A stretch of 64,000 bases of DNA. It comes from Pseudohongiella nitratireducens. Its GTDB lineage: Bacteria; Pseudomonadota; Gammaproteobacteria; Pseudomonadales; Pseudohongiellaceae. This document shows positions 35,060-44,076 of the stretch, in pieces. The position numbers and the translations under genes were made by a program. The notes under the pieces were generated by a model, which saw nothing but the letters and a program-made list of their open reading frames with translations, did not search any database and was not told the DNA's origin. Location of the stretch: positions 1-64,000 of the forward strand of contig NZ_LWHM01000006.1 in NCBI RefSeq assembly GCF_001642735.1, given 5' to 3'. The stretch's first letter is position 1. The number at the start of each line of letters is the position of its first letter.

Positions 35060-36073
35060 TTGAAGACAATACCACCTTTGTATAGCCTGGTTTTGCTCTG
35101 CATTGTGCTGGTGGCGGCCGTCATGACGTCACTGCTAAGCGGCAGCTACGCTGTTCCTGTCAGTGATATTTTTTCGGTCCTGTTCTCGCCTGATGATTCA
35201 GTGAACGCCCAGATCATCCATGATATTCGCCTGCCCCGAACACTGTCGGCCATTATTTGTGGCGCCATGCTGGCGCTTTCTGGCGTTATCATGCAGGTTC
35301 TACTCCGTAACCCGTTAGCCGACCCCTATATACTCGGCGTCTCAGGCGGATCCGCGGTTGGCGCGCTGACCGCACTGAGCCTGGGTGCCAGCGGTATCTG
35401 GTTGACCCAATCTGCGCTAGCTGGCGCTATTATTTCTATATTCCTGGTATTCGGATTAGCAGCCAGAGGGCAGCAATGGTCCTCGCAACGTCTGCTGCTG
35501 ACCGGTGTTGTAGTTTCCGCTGGCTGGGGCGCAGTGATCAATGTCTTGCTGACCACCAGCACGGCAAGCACCGTGCAGTCCATGCTGTTCTGGTTAATGG
35601 GGGATCTCAGCCAGAGTCGAATCAGCCTGTGGCACTTTGCCTTTCTTTTTATCTGTCTCGCCATTTTATTGAGTCAGGCCAGGGCACTTAATACATTGGC
35701 AAGAGGTGAGCTGTTGGCGCGCACACTGGGAGTGCCTGTTCGGGGTTTAAACCTGGCTCTGTTTTTACTGGCCTCTGCCATGACAGCTACTTCTGTGGTC
35801 ATTGCCGGCTCTGTGGGTTTTGTGGGTTTGATCATTCCTCACCTGCTGAGACTGGCAGGCATCCAGGATCACCGCTGGCTGATTCCTGCATCCGCTTTAC
35901 TTGGTGCTGCATTTTTGACTTTGGCAGACTGTCTGGCGAGAACCATGCTGGCACCGCAGCAGTTGCCGGTTGGTGTCCTTACCGCAGTCATTGGTGTGCC
36001 CATTTTTCTGTTTATGCTGAACTACCGACAGGGCTACCAGCACACCACAGAGGGGCCAGCCAATGACGACTAG
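35060..36073 (+). CDS. FecCD/BtuC-family ABC importer permease
   Basis: This ~337-residue permease of the cobalamin/haem/siderophore importer family has about ten membrane helices. Family motifs include IRLPRTLSAIICGAMLALSG, LRNPLADPYILGVSGGSAVG, and the coupling-loop GSVGFVGLIIPHLLRL. TTG 35060 is chosen because an aggaa lies 7 bases before it; an in-frame TTG at 35021 adds 13 residues. It overlaps the ATPase gene by 11 bases. No periplasmic binding protein, TonB receptor or cobalamin riboswitch is adjacent, so the substrate (B12 versus iron chelate) is undecided. Confidence 0.9.
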   Translation: MKTIPPLYSLVLLCIVLVAAVMTSLLSGSYAVPVSDIFSVLFSPDDSVNAQIIHDIRLPRTLSAIICGAMLALSGVIMQVLLRNPLADPYILGVSGGSAVGALTALSLGASGIWLTQSALAGAIISIFLVFGLAARGQQWSSQRLLLTGVVVSAGWGAVINVLLTTSTASTVQSMLFWLMGDLSQSRISLWHFAFLFICLAILLSQARALNTLARGELLARTLGVPVRGLNLALFLLASAMTATSVVIAGSVGFVGLIIPHLLRLAGIQDHRWLIPASALLGAAFLTLADCLARTMLAPQQLPVGVLTAVIGVPIFLFMLNYRQGYQHTTEGPANDD

Positions 36074-36848
36074 CCAACCACCTTTGTTTCAGACGCAGGA
36101 CCTGTGTATCAGCCAGCAGAACAAAACCCTCTGCCAGCAATTAAACCTCACTGTTTACCCCGGGCAGTCAATTGCCATTCTGGGCCAGAATGGCAGTGGC
36201 AAGTCGACCCTGCTTCACACCTTACAAGGTCTTCATCAGGCAGATCACGGTGAGATCCACCTTTCTGGGCAAGCACTATCGAAATGGACCGGACGGGGGG
36301 TTGCACAGCGTGTTGGCCTGCTCTTACAACAGGTAAAAGATGAGATGCCCAGCCGTGTTGATGACTTTGCCATGCTGGGTCGCCTGCCTCACTCCCGGTT
36401 CTGGAAATCGGACTCCGAACAGGACAGAAACATTGTAGCCAAGGCGCTAAGTGTGACTGATTTATCCGGGATGTCCGCGCGAGACGTTGAGTCACTTTCT
36501 GGCGGAGAGAGACAACGCCTGGCCATCGCCATGTTGTTGGCTCAGGATCCTGACTTATACCTGCTTGATGAACCCGGCAATCACCTCGATATTGCTCACC
36601 AGATCAGCTTGATGACCTTACTGCACCAGCATATCAAAAGCATGGCAAAGGCCATGATTTTCGCGACACACGATATGAATCTGGCCGCTCGTTTTGCTGA
36701 TAAGGTTCTATTGCTGAATACCGATGGCAGCTACCTGTTTGGCCTTCGCGACGATATTCTCAGTGAATCATCCCTCAGCGACGTTTATGGGCACCCGGTC
36801 AGGCAAGCCCAAACAGATACAGATTATCCCGTTTTCTTTCCTGGTTAG
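36063..36848 (+). CDS. ABC importer ATPase (BtuD/FecE type)
   Basis: This 261-residue ATP-binding subunit has Walker A AILGQNGSGKSTLL, the signature LSGGERQRLAIAMLL, Walker B DLYLLDEPGNHLDI and the switch His in FATHDMNLAARFAD. It drives the permease encoded by the overlapping upstream gene. The N-terminal region QTQDLCISQQNKTLCQQL follows the FecE/BtuD pattern. The substrate is undecided, as for the permease. Confidence 0.92.
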   Translation: MTTSQPPLFQTQDLCISQQNKTLCQQLNLTVYPGQSIAILGQNGSGKSTLLHTLQGLHQADHGEIHLSGQALSKWTGRGVAQRVGLLLQQVKDEMPSRVDDFAMLGRLPHSRFWKSDSEQDRNIVAKALSVTDLSGMSARDVESLSGGERQRLAIAMLLAQDPDLYLLDEPGNHLDIAHQISLMTLLHQHIKSMAKAMIFATHDMNLAARFADKVLLLNTDGSYLFGLRDDILSESSLSDVYGHPVRQAQTDTDYPVFFPG

Positions 36849-37088
36849 TCTATTTGCCAACATCGATACACTATCGGTACTCCTATCAAACCCAAGTATC
36901 AAACCTGAGCCGGATGACCCACCCCGCCACTGCTGGCTTTGTTCCAATTACCCAAAGTGTACTCATTGGAATTGAATTGATAATTAGCAGTTGCTGGTTT
37001 AACCTCTGCCAACCAATAAGAACAATAAATTCCTTGCTATATCAATTTTTTACAAAACTTTACAGCAGTATTGAAGAAGGAATTCGTA

Positions 37089-38033
37089 ATGAAAAAGAAG
37101 TACCTCGCGGCACTTTTCTCAGTGTTGGCTGCAACCGGACTGGCAGCGACAAACGTATCAGCTCAGGACAGCGATCATCTGAACCGCACGATTGAAACCT
37201 TTGAAAAAGGTGACCCTGCGTTCGGTTTATTTACCGGCAATTTTTCTCTGGCCAATGCCCGCGGCCTGGCCCGTTCTGGTCTGGACTACATCCTAATCGA
37301 TATGGAACATACTGCCTGGGATATGGAAAAGTTGCAGGAGTTCCTGCTGGGTATGACTGACAAAACAGCCATCGCTCAACAAGGCCACCTCCAGATGCGT
37401 ACCACTCCAATCGTGCGCTTGCCTGCCAACGGCCGCAACGATCCGGAATGGCTGGTAAAACAGATTCTGGACATCGGTGCATTCGGCATCATGTTCCCAT
37501 ACGTTGAAACGGCTGAAGAAGCTGAGCGTGCGGTAAAAGCCATGCGTTACCCGCAACCACGCGGCTCAGAGATTGCAGAGCCTAAAGGTGTACGTGGCGT
37601 CTCTCCCAGCGTTGCTGCATGGTACTGGGGTGCTCGTGATTACATACAACGTGCTGACACATGGCCGCTGAACGAGAACGGCGACCTGCTGGCTGTCATG
37701 CAAATTGAGTCAGAAGAAGGTGTTAACAACGCAGAAGCGATCATGACAACACCTGGCGTTGGTGCCATCTTTGTTGGCCCAGCTGACCTTTCGTTCAATA
37801 TGGGCCTGCCAGGCAACTCACCAGAAGTTCAGGAAGCCATCGATAAAGTGGCCAAGCTTTGTGTGAAACATGATGTACCTTGCGGTATCACCACTAACGA
37901 GGGGGATATTGAAGCACGTCTGGACCAGGGTTTCCGTTTCCCAACGGTAGGCTACTGGGGTGATGCTGGCATCTCTGGCAGCACAGAGCGCAACCTGCAA
38001 AAAGCTCGTGAACATGCTGGACGTGACGACTAA
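37089..38033 (+). CDS. HpcH/HpaI-family aldolase with Sec signal peptide
   Basis: This 314-residue protein of the class II (metal-dependent) HpaI aldolase/citrate-lyase family has the fold's markers: LDYILIDMEHTAWDMEKLQE, FGIMFPYVETAEEAERAVKA, LAVMQIESEEGVNNAEAI (metal Glu) and VGPADLSFNMG (metal Asp). Unusually, it begins with a clear signal peptide (MKKKYLAALFSVLAATGLAA, probable cleavage after NVSA), which implies a periplasmic aldolase or lyase. ATG 37089 has gaagga 7 bases upstream. It stands alone between the importer genes and a terminator. The physiological substrate is unknown; family members cleave 4-hydroxy-2-oxo-acids. Confidence 0.88.
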   Translation: MKKKYLAALFSVLAATGLAATNVSAQDSDHLNRTIETFEKGDPAFGLFTGNFSLANARGLARSGLDYILIDMEHTAWDMEKLQEFLLGMTDKTAIAQQGHLQMRTTPIVRLPANGRNDPEWLVKQILDIGAFGIMFPYVETAEEAERAVKAMRYPQPRGSEIAEPKGVRGVSPSVAAWYWGARDYIQRADTWPLNENGDLLAVMQIESEEGVNNAEAIMTTPGVGAIFVGPADLSFNMGLPGNSPEVQEAIDKVAKLCVKHDVPCGITTNEGDIEARLDQGFRFPTVGYWGDAGISGSTERNLQKAREHAGRDD

Positions 38034-38046
38034 AACACGCTGAAAA

Positions 38047-38082
38047 CAGGAAAAGTGTCGGTAAATACTGACACTTTTCCTG
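38047..38082 (+). terminator. Terminator of the exported aldolase gene
   Basis: caggaaaagtgtc (38047-38059) pairs with gacacttttcctg (38070-38082), a perfect 13-bp stem with a 10-base loop, 13 bases after the stop codon. The stem itself contributes a T-run (actttt). Confidence 0.8.
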
Positions 38083-38198
38083 CTAGTGAGAACGATCAGG
38101 TCAGCATAGTTCCGGTTGCAGACGACCACAGCTCCCCGGGCGACACTCGGCGGGCGGAAACTCAGCCTGACGGCTTCAGACTGTCGAGCGACGGTCAG

Positions 38199-38353
38199 GG
38201 CATCACACCACGCACCGCAGCCGACCACTGCCTGGCATTCCTCACCCGGCAGCCGAAAACTCGCCTGACGTCTCAAACAGTTCGGCTGCTCTTTCGGGTG
38301 AGGAGTGCCAGGCAAAGCGTGGCCTCACTGGCTACGATGCGTGGTGTGATGCC
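38199..38353. repeat. Large segmented inverted repeat (about 155 bp)
   Basis: Three nested pairs of arms face each other. 38199-38214 (ggcatcacaccacgca) pairs perfectly with 38338-38353. 38229-38248 (tgcctggcattcctcacccg) pairs with 38295-38314 with one mismatch. 38249-38257 (gcagccgaa) pairs perfectly with 38281-38289. The loop is 23 bases, with bulges between the arms. It is far larger than a terminator, codes for nothing, and lies between two real terminators. It may be a palindromic repeat element, a MITE-like remnant or a structured RNA. Confidence 0.8.
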
Positions 38354-38396
38354 ATGTCCTTGTGCCGTGAGCGTTGGTGTCTGGGGTTTTGTGGGC

Positions 38397-38430
38397 AAAA
38401 AAAAGGTCGGCAAATGCCGACCTTTTTTTG
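38397..38430 (-). terminator. Bidirectional terminator behind aceF
   Basis: An A-run, the stem ggtcggca/tgccgacc and a T-run form a classic symmetrical hairpin (38397-38430), 35 bases after the aceF stop on the minus strand. It works in either direction. Confidence 0.9.
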
Positions 38431-38464
38431 CTCTTACGAACCAAAGTTCGTCTCTGACAATGGT

Positions 38465-40126
38465 TTACATCATCAGCAAGCGGATGTCGCTGAGCAGCTC
38501 GGCTAGGCGAGTTGCAAACATACCGGCATCGACGCCGTTCACAGCACGGTGGTCATAGCACAGTGAGAACGGCAGCATCTGACGCGGCACAAACTCATTG
38601 TTGATATAAACCGGCTTCACCTGTGTCTTGGAAACACCCAGAATACCAACTTCCGGCGCATTGACGATTGGCGTAAAGCCGGTGCCGCCCAGTGCACCGA
38701 GGCTGGAAATGGTAAAGCAGGCACCCTGCATGTCATCCTTGGTCAATCGACGGGATTTGGCTTTTTCACCCAGCTCGGCCATTTCGGCAGCCAGTTGCCA
38801 TACATCTTTTTTATCGACATCCCGAATAACGGGAACCATCAGACCGGCCGGTGTCGCGACCGCTACGCCTATATGAATGTATTTCTTCTGGATCAGTTTC
38901 TCACCGGAAGAATGCAGCGACACATTGAACTGTGGGTATTCCTGCAGCACTTTGGCACAGGCTTTCAGCAGGAATGGCAGTGGTGTCAATTTAACACCTT
39001 TCTTCTCTGCAACCTTACGCTGTGCGTTACGGAAATCTTCCAGGTCAGTCACATCCGCTTCGTTAAACTGGGCAACCGCCGGAACGTTCAGCCAGTTTCG
39101 ATGCATGTTAGCGGCGGTGACCTTGTGCAGCTTGGACATAGCCACTTCTTCAACTTCACCGAACTGACTGAAGTCGATATCGGCAACGGAAGGAATACCC
39201 GCTCCACCACCTGAAACAGTCGCCGTTGCCGGGGCGTTGATACGCGCCTTAACGAATTCATGAATATCTTCTTTCTGAATGCGTCCGCGCGAGCCAGTGC
39301 CATTGACCTGTGTCAGATCAACACCCAGCTCACGGGCCAGTTTGCGCACTGCTGGGCCAGCGTAAATACGCGACCCCTTATTAGCAGCCGCTTCTTCAGC
39401 GAACGCTTCCTGTTTTGCTGCCAGGCTGGGCTCTTCTTTGGCCGGCGCCGCTTTTTTGTCTGCTGCCGGAGCCGAAGACTGGCTGGCCTTGGCCGGTTTT
39501 TCAGCTGCAGGTGCTGGTGCCGCGCCCTGAACTTCCAGTTCGATAATGTCGGAACCTTCCGAGACCTTGTCACCGACTTTGATTTTCAGTGATTTGACCA
39601 CACCACCTTTCGGAGAAGGTACATCCATTGCTGCCTTGTCTGACTCCAGGGTAATCAATGCATCTTCTGCACTGATTTCGTCACCAACAGCCACATGCAC
39701 TTCAATGATCTCGACATCGCTGTCGCCACCGATATCCGGCACTTTGATCGTTTCAACGCTGGTCGCTCCAGCTTCAGCTGCAGGCTCGCTATCAGAGGAA
39801 TCCGCTTCAGAAGCGGGTTCATCAGCCGCGCTTTCGCTTTCTGCTGATGCTTCTTCCTTTTCTTCCGCAGGGGCTTCTTCTGAACCGCCTTCGATGTCCA
39901 TGGCGAAAATTTCGTGACCTTCGTTAACCTGATCACCTACTTTCACCAGAATCTTCTTGATCACACCACTTTTCGGTGACGGGATCTCCATCGCAGCTTT
40001 ATCACTTTCCAGTACCAACAAGGAATCGTTCTCCTGAACGCTATCTCCCTCATTGACCAGAATTTCGATGACCTCTACGTCACTTGAATCCCCTAGATCC
40101 GGGACTTTAATGTTTTCTACAGGCAC
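38465..40126 (-). CDS. aceF: Pyruvate dehydrogenase E2 (dihydrolipoamide acetyltransferase)
   Basis: This 553-residue core of the pyruvate dehydrogenase complex transfers the acetyl group to CoA. Two lipoyl domains (residues ~3-75 and ~122-196) each carry the lipoylated Lys (ESDKAAMEIPSP and ESDKAAMDVPSP). Acidic Ala/Glu-rich and Ala/Pro-rich linkers follow, then an E1/E3-binding domain (GPAVRKLARELGVDLTQVNG) and the catalytic domain ending CYDHRAVNGVDAGMF with the catalytic His. Asn in HRAVNG is usual for pseudomonad-type E2p. It lies 45 bases behind aceE; no lpd follows, so E3 is encoded elsewhere. Confidence 0.97.
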   Translation of the reverse strand: MPVENIKVPDLGDSSDVEVIEILVNEGDSVQENDSLLVLESDKAAMEIPSPKSGVIKKILVKVGDQVNEGHEIFAMDIEGGSEEAPAEEKEEASAESESAADEPASEADSSDSEPAAEAGATSVETIKVPDIGGDSDVEIIEVHVAVGDEISAEDALITLESDKAAMDVPSPKGGVVKSLKIKVGDKVSEGSDIIELEVQGAAPAPAAEKPAKASQSSAPAADKKAAPAKEEPSLAAKQEAFAEEAAANKGSRIYAGPAVRKLARELGVDLTQVNGTGSRGRIQKEDIHEFVKARINAPATATVSGGGAGIPSVADIDFSQFGEVEEVAMSKLHKVTAANMHRNWLNVPAVAQFNEADVTDLEDFRNAQRKVAEKKGVKLTPLPFLLKACAKVLQEYPQFNVSLHSSGEKLIQKKYIHIGVAVATPAGLMVPVIRDVDKKDVWQLAAEMAELGEKAKSRRLTKDDMQGACFTISSLGALGGTGFTPIVNAPEVGILGVSKTQVKPVYINNEFVPRQMLPFSLCYDHRAVNGVDAGMFATRLAELLSDIRLLMM

Positions 40127-40171
40127 CTTGAAATGCTCCTGATATTATCGTTCAACTCAATCCCAACCGAC

Positions 40172-42865
40172 TTATACTGTCAGTGGGTTCGGCTTGTCGG
40201 AATCAATTCCCAGTTCTTTGATCGCTTTGGTCAGCACTGCTTTGGTGATATCACCTTTGTCATGCAGCTCTGTCAGCGCAGCCAGTACAATGTAGCTGCT
40301 ATTCACCTCAAAGAAGCGACGCAGGTTCTGGCGAGTATCACTGCGGCCAAAGCCATCCGTACCCAGTACCCGATAGGACGCCGGGACATATTCACGGATC
40401 TGATCTGCGAACAGGCGCATATAATCTGTTGCTGCCACAACCGGGCCTTGTCCGCCGGACAGGCATTTAGTGGCATGCGGAACTTTCGCTTTCTTGCCCG
40501 GATTCAGCATATTCCAGCGAACCACATCCAGACCGTCACGGCGCAACTCGTTGAAACTGGTTACGCTGTACACATCAACAGGCACTTTGTATGTGTCCCG
40601 CAGAATCTCCGCCGCTTTACGCACTTCACGCAGGATAGTGCCGCTACCCAGCAGACGTACCGCATCTTTAGCAGCTGCCTTGCCAGTCACTTTGTAGTCT
40701 TTGGACTTGCTGTCTTCCAGCAAGTACATGCCGTTAATGATGTCCTGTTCAACGCCTTTTGGCATTTCAGGGTGAACATAGTTTTCGTTCATGGTGGTGA
40801 TGTAGTAGTACACCGACTCTTTGTCGTGGTACATACGACGCAAACCGTCCTGAACAATCACTGCCAGCTCAAAGGCATAAGTCGGGTCGTAGCTGACACA
40901 GTTAGGGATGGTCGATGACAACAAGTGGCTGTGGCCATCCTGGTGCTGCAGACCTTCACCGTTCAGCGTAGTACGACCAGCCGTGGCACCAATCAGGAAG
41001 CCACGCGCCTGTGAGTCACCTGCTGCCCATGCCAGATCGCCAATGCGCTGGAAGCCGAACATGGAGTAGTAGATGTAGAATGGAATCAGCGGGTAATCGT
41101 TGACGCTGTATGACGTTGCTGCCGCCAGCCAGGTTGAGAACGCACCTGCTTCACTGATGCCTTCTTCCAGCATCTGTCCTTTCTTGTCTTCACGGTAATA
41201 CATGACCTGATTCGAGTCAGCAGGATCGTACAGCTGACCCACAGCCGAGTAGATACCCAACTGACGGAACATGCCTTCCATACCAAACGTACGTGCTTCA
41301 TCCGGTACAATCGGCACGATTCGCTTACCGATTTCCTTGTCTTTGCACAAGGTGTTCAGCATGCGCACAAAAGCCATTGTGGTAGAGATTTCACGCTCAC
41401 CCGTACCTTTAAGTTGCGCGTCAAATGCGGACACATCCGGCACGGGCAAGGCATGGCTTTGTGCGCGGCGATGTGGCACCTGACCACCCAGCTGATCACG
41501 GATCTTACGCATGTAGCGCATTTCCAGTGAATCTTCATCAGGACGGTAATAAGGCAGGTCTTCGAGTTTGTCATCAGGAATCGGAATATTGAAACGATCA
41601 CGGAAGCGCTTCAGCGACTCAATATCCAGTTTTTTGGTCTGGTGTGCGGCATTCTGTGCTTCTGCAGAAGAACCAAACGCATAACCTTTAACGGTTTTCG
41701 CCAGGATAACCGTCGGCTTACCATTGGCATTGGTGGTTGCTTCTTTGTAAGCAGCATACATTTTAAATGGATCGTGACCACCACGGTTCAGCGCCATAAT
41801 GTCATCATCTGACAAATGCTCGACCATTTTCAGCAGCTCAGGGCTTTTGCCGAAGAAGTGCTCACGCGTGTAAGCGCCACCACGACCCCAGTAGTTCTGA
41901 TACTCACCGTCACAGACTTCGTCCATGCGCGCTTGCAGGATACCGTCTGTATCAGCTTGCAGCAGCTGGTCCCAGTGACGGCCCCAAATGACCTTGATCA
42001 CATTCCAGCCGGCACCGCGGAAGGCGCCTTCCAGTTCCTGGATAATTTTACCGTTACCGCGCACCGGACCATCCAGGCGCTGCAGGTTACAGTTGATCAC
42101 GAAAATCAGGTTATCCAGGCCTTCACGACCGGCCTTGCTGATAGCACCCAGTGATTCGGGTTCATCCATCTCACCGTCACCCAGGAATGCCCAAACCTTA
42201 CGGTCACCGGCATCCAGCATTTCGCGGGCTGACAGGTACTTCATAACGTGCGCCTGATAGATGGCCTGCAGCGGCCCCAGACCCATCGATACGGTTGGGA
42301 ACTGCCAGTAATCAGGCATCAGCCAGGGGTGTGGGTATGATGACAGGCCACCACCATCGACTTCACGACGGAAGTTGTCCAGCTGCTCTTCAGAGATTCG
42401 GCCTTCGAGATAAGATCGCGCATAAATACCAGGGGACACGTGTCCCTGGAATAAAATCAGGTCACCACCATGATTCTCGGTCGGGCCCCGAAAGAAATAG
42501 TTGAAGCCCACATCGTAAAGTGTGGCGGAAGAGGCGAATGAAGAAATATGCCCCCCCAGATCTGAATTATCCTGGTTGGCCCGCATAACAGTAATCAAGG
42601 CATTCCAGCGAATGATGCCACGAATCTGGCGCTCCATGAACATGTCGCCCGGCATACGATCTTCGTCTTGCGGCGAGATCGTGTTGCGATACGGCGTTGT
42701 CACAGCAGAAATCGGTAACTTCTGTGTCAGACGTGCAGCTTTATCAGATAAGCTTTTTAACAAGTAGTGGGCTCTGTCACTTCCCTCGTGCTCAATTACA
42801 GCACCCAGGGCATCCAGCCACTCTTCTGTTTCAGTAGGATTCAAATCGTCGTGAAGATCGGTCAT
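40172..42865 (-). CDS. aceE: Pyruvate dehydrogenase E1 (homodimeric)
   Basis: This 897-residue thiamine-diphosphate enzyme decarboxylates pyruvate and acetylates the lipoyl groups of AceF. It has the gammaproteobacterial single-chain E1 architecture. The ThDP motif begins WAFLGDGEMDEPESLGAI and ends near IFVINCNLQRLDG; other markers are GHVSPGIYARSYLEGR and DGFGRSDTRQNLRRFFEV near the C-terminus. The start MTDLHDDLNPTETEEWLDAL is as in relatives. The 263 bases upstream hold its promoter; no clear PdhR operator was found. Confidence 0.97.
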   Translation of the reverse strand: MTDLHDDLNPTETEEWLDALGAVIEHEGSDRAHYLLKSLSDKAARLTQKLPISAVTTPYRNTISPQDEDRMPGDMFMERQIRGIIRWNALITVMRANQDNSDLGGHISSFASSATLYDVGFNYFFRGPTENHGGDLILFQGHVSPGIYARSYLEGRISEEQLDNFRREVDGGGLSSYPHPWLMPDYWQFPTVSMGLGPLQAIYQAHVMKYLSAREMLDAGDRKVWAFLGDGEMDEPESLGAISKAGREGLDNLIFVINCNLQRLDGPVRGNGKIIQELEGAFRGAGWNVIKVIWGRHWDQLLQADTDGILQARMDEVCDGEYQNYWGRGGAYTREHFFGKSPELLKMVEHLSDDDIMALNRGGHDPFKMYAAYKEATTNANGKPTVILAKTVKGYAFGSSAEAQNAAHQTKKLDIESLKRFRDRFNIPIPDDKLEDLPYYRPDEDSLEMRYMRKIRDQLGGQVPHRRAQSHALPVPDVSAFDAQLKGTGEREISTTMAFVRMLNTLCKDKEIGKRIVPIVPDEARTFGMEGMFRQLGIYSAVGQLYDPADSNQVMYYREDKKGQMLEEGISEAGAFSTWLAAATSYSVNDYPLIPFYIYYSMFGFQRIGDLAWAAGDSQARGFLIGATAGRTTLNGEGLQHQDGHSHLLSSTIPNCVSYDPTYAFELAVIVQDGLRRMYHDKESVYYYITTMNENYVHPEMPKGVEQDIINGMYLLEDSKSKDYKVTGKAAAKDAVRLLGSGTILREVRKAAEILRDTYKVPVDVYSVTSFNELRRDGLDVVRWNMLNPGKKAKVPHATKCLSGGQGPVVAATDYMRLFADQIREYVPASYRVLGTDGFGRSDTRQNLRRFFEVNSSYIVLAALTELHDKGDITKAVLTKAIKELGIDSDKPNPLTV

Positions 42866-43128
42866 AAGCGTCAGTTCTGTTTCTGTTGATTATGATTGGT
42901 TGACAACTGGATGAACCGGCGCTGACAAAGAATGTCGGTACGGCATAAGAACGTACACCACAAATTTAGCCACTGGCATGAAACCAGTAACAATGGGCTA
43001 CATGTATGTCGCAGAAATCAGCGCTACAGCTGTCAGTTGTTTGATACAGTTTGTAATTTAATTACATTGTGTCGGGGATACTATCGCAAATTTAGCAAAT
43101 GCTCAAGCCACACACACCTGTTTTGTAG

Positions 43129-44076
43129 TTAAACTACAAGAATGTAGAGCGCCACAATCGCGATACCAACAAACTGTGTCCGGTGCAATAAATCAGCGAC
43201 AGCAGAGAGCAACTCCGGGCAATCAGTATCATCATTATCGCGTGACTTGTCTTTCGACACACCTGTAGCTGCGACAGCAACACGGTATAGTAGCAACTCA
43301 CCCTGCCTGACATCCAGCGTCCAGAATTGCTCATCGGCCATTTCTGACCAGGCTTCGCTGAAGTGACCCGCCAACGCAAAGAAGACCATGAGCAATCGAA
43401 TGGGCAGCCATTCGATTATGGCGATAATCCGTTCTGCCGTATTTCGCAACATGTCAGCCCATTCAAGGTCAACACCTGCAGCCCCGGCTGCCTGCCCCTG
43501 CCAGAGAAACAAACACTGGGCATACACCACGACTGCTACCGGCCCCGCTATTAAATACCAGAAAACAACAACATAGAGCCGCCTCAAAACTTGCCCTAAA
43601 GCCGCTTTGACCAGCAGGCGGGCCCAATCTTCCCCTTCTGCACCTTCTGCACCTTCTGTACTTTCTGTACTTTCTGTACTTTCTGCTGGCCTTACCGATA
43701 GTCGCTCCAGGCACTTATGTGCATGTCGCCTGGCTGCCGCCACCGCGCCCGTGCGACAATACTGCATACTGCCCAGCAGGATACCTCGAACATCCTCCCC
43801 AGACAGCGCCAGCACCAGCACGAAGATATGCAGTAGCAAGGTCAATACCCCAAACGCAATCCCATCCAGCAAGAGCAAGGCACTAATGAGCACTAACGCA
43901 GGAAAACCGGCACAGATCATAATGGTGAGTAAAACCGACAGCTGATCAGACTTTTGACCAACCCGCTCGAGTACCCAGGATTGCCACTTCAGTACTTGCC
44001 GGTCCATAGACCGGGCATCTTCACGTTGCCAGAAATAATTCACCAGCAAGGCCACGATTACGCAGAAAAAAGTCAT
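43129..44076 (-). CDS. ampE: AmpE-like inner-membrane protein
   Basis: This 315-residue membrane protein follows AmpD with a 4-base overlap, as AmpE does in enterics and pseudomonads. It begins MTFFCVIVALLVNYFW, with helices around LLTIMICAGFPALVLISALLLL and GVLTLLLHIFVLVLALSGEDVR, further helices around YVVVFWYLIAGPVAVVVYAQ, and ends in a membrane segment. AmpE is a putative signalling or accessory protein for beta-lactamase induction with unproven function. The soluble loop contains a run of Ser-Thr-Glu/Gly-Ala-Glu repeats from six 9-bp tandem units. Confidence 0.87.
   Translation of the reverse strand: MTFFCVIVALLVNYFWQREDARSMDRQVLKWQSWVLERVGQKSDQLSVLLTIMICAGFPALVLISALLLLDGIAFGVLTLLLHIFVLVLALSGEDVRGILLGSMQYCRTGAVAAARRHAHKCLERLSVRPAESTESTESTEGAEGAEGEDWARLLVKAALGQVLRRLYVVVFWYLIAGPVAVVVYAQCLFLWQGQAAGAAGVDLEWADMLRNTAERIIAIIEWLPIRLLMVFFALAGHFSEAWSEMADEQFWTLDVRQGELLLYRVAVAATGVSKDKSRDNDDTDCPELLSAVADLLHRTQFVGIAIVALYILVV
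43634..43687 (-). repeat. Six tandem 9-bp units inside ampE
   Basis: The units read ccttctgca (x2), ccttctgta, ctttctgta (x2) and ctttctgct. On the coding strand they give an acidic STE/GAE tripeptide tract between membrane segments. As units are multiples of three, copy-number changes would keep the frame. Confidence 0.88.

Larger units (their letters stand above)
38034..38464. other. 431-base convergent intergenic region
   Basis: No gene is visible. The region holds, left to right, the terminator of the aldolase gene, an unexplained 155-bp inverted repeat and the terminator shared with aceF. A 167-codon plus-strand reading frame crosses it but has a repeat-derived, low-complexity product and ends inside aceF. 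Confidence 0.6.

Noticed and set aside
38199-38353. Integron attC site or CRISPR-like repeat
   Set aside because: No GTTRRRY/RYYYAAC core sites, no regularly spaced repeats and no integrase or cas genes.
42866-43128. PdhR operator upstream of aceE
   Set aside because: No palindrome close to ATTGGT-ATGACCAAT could be found.
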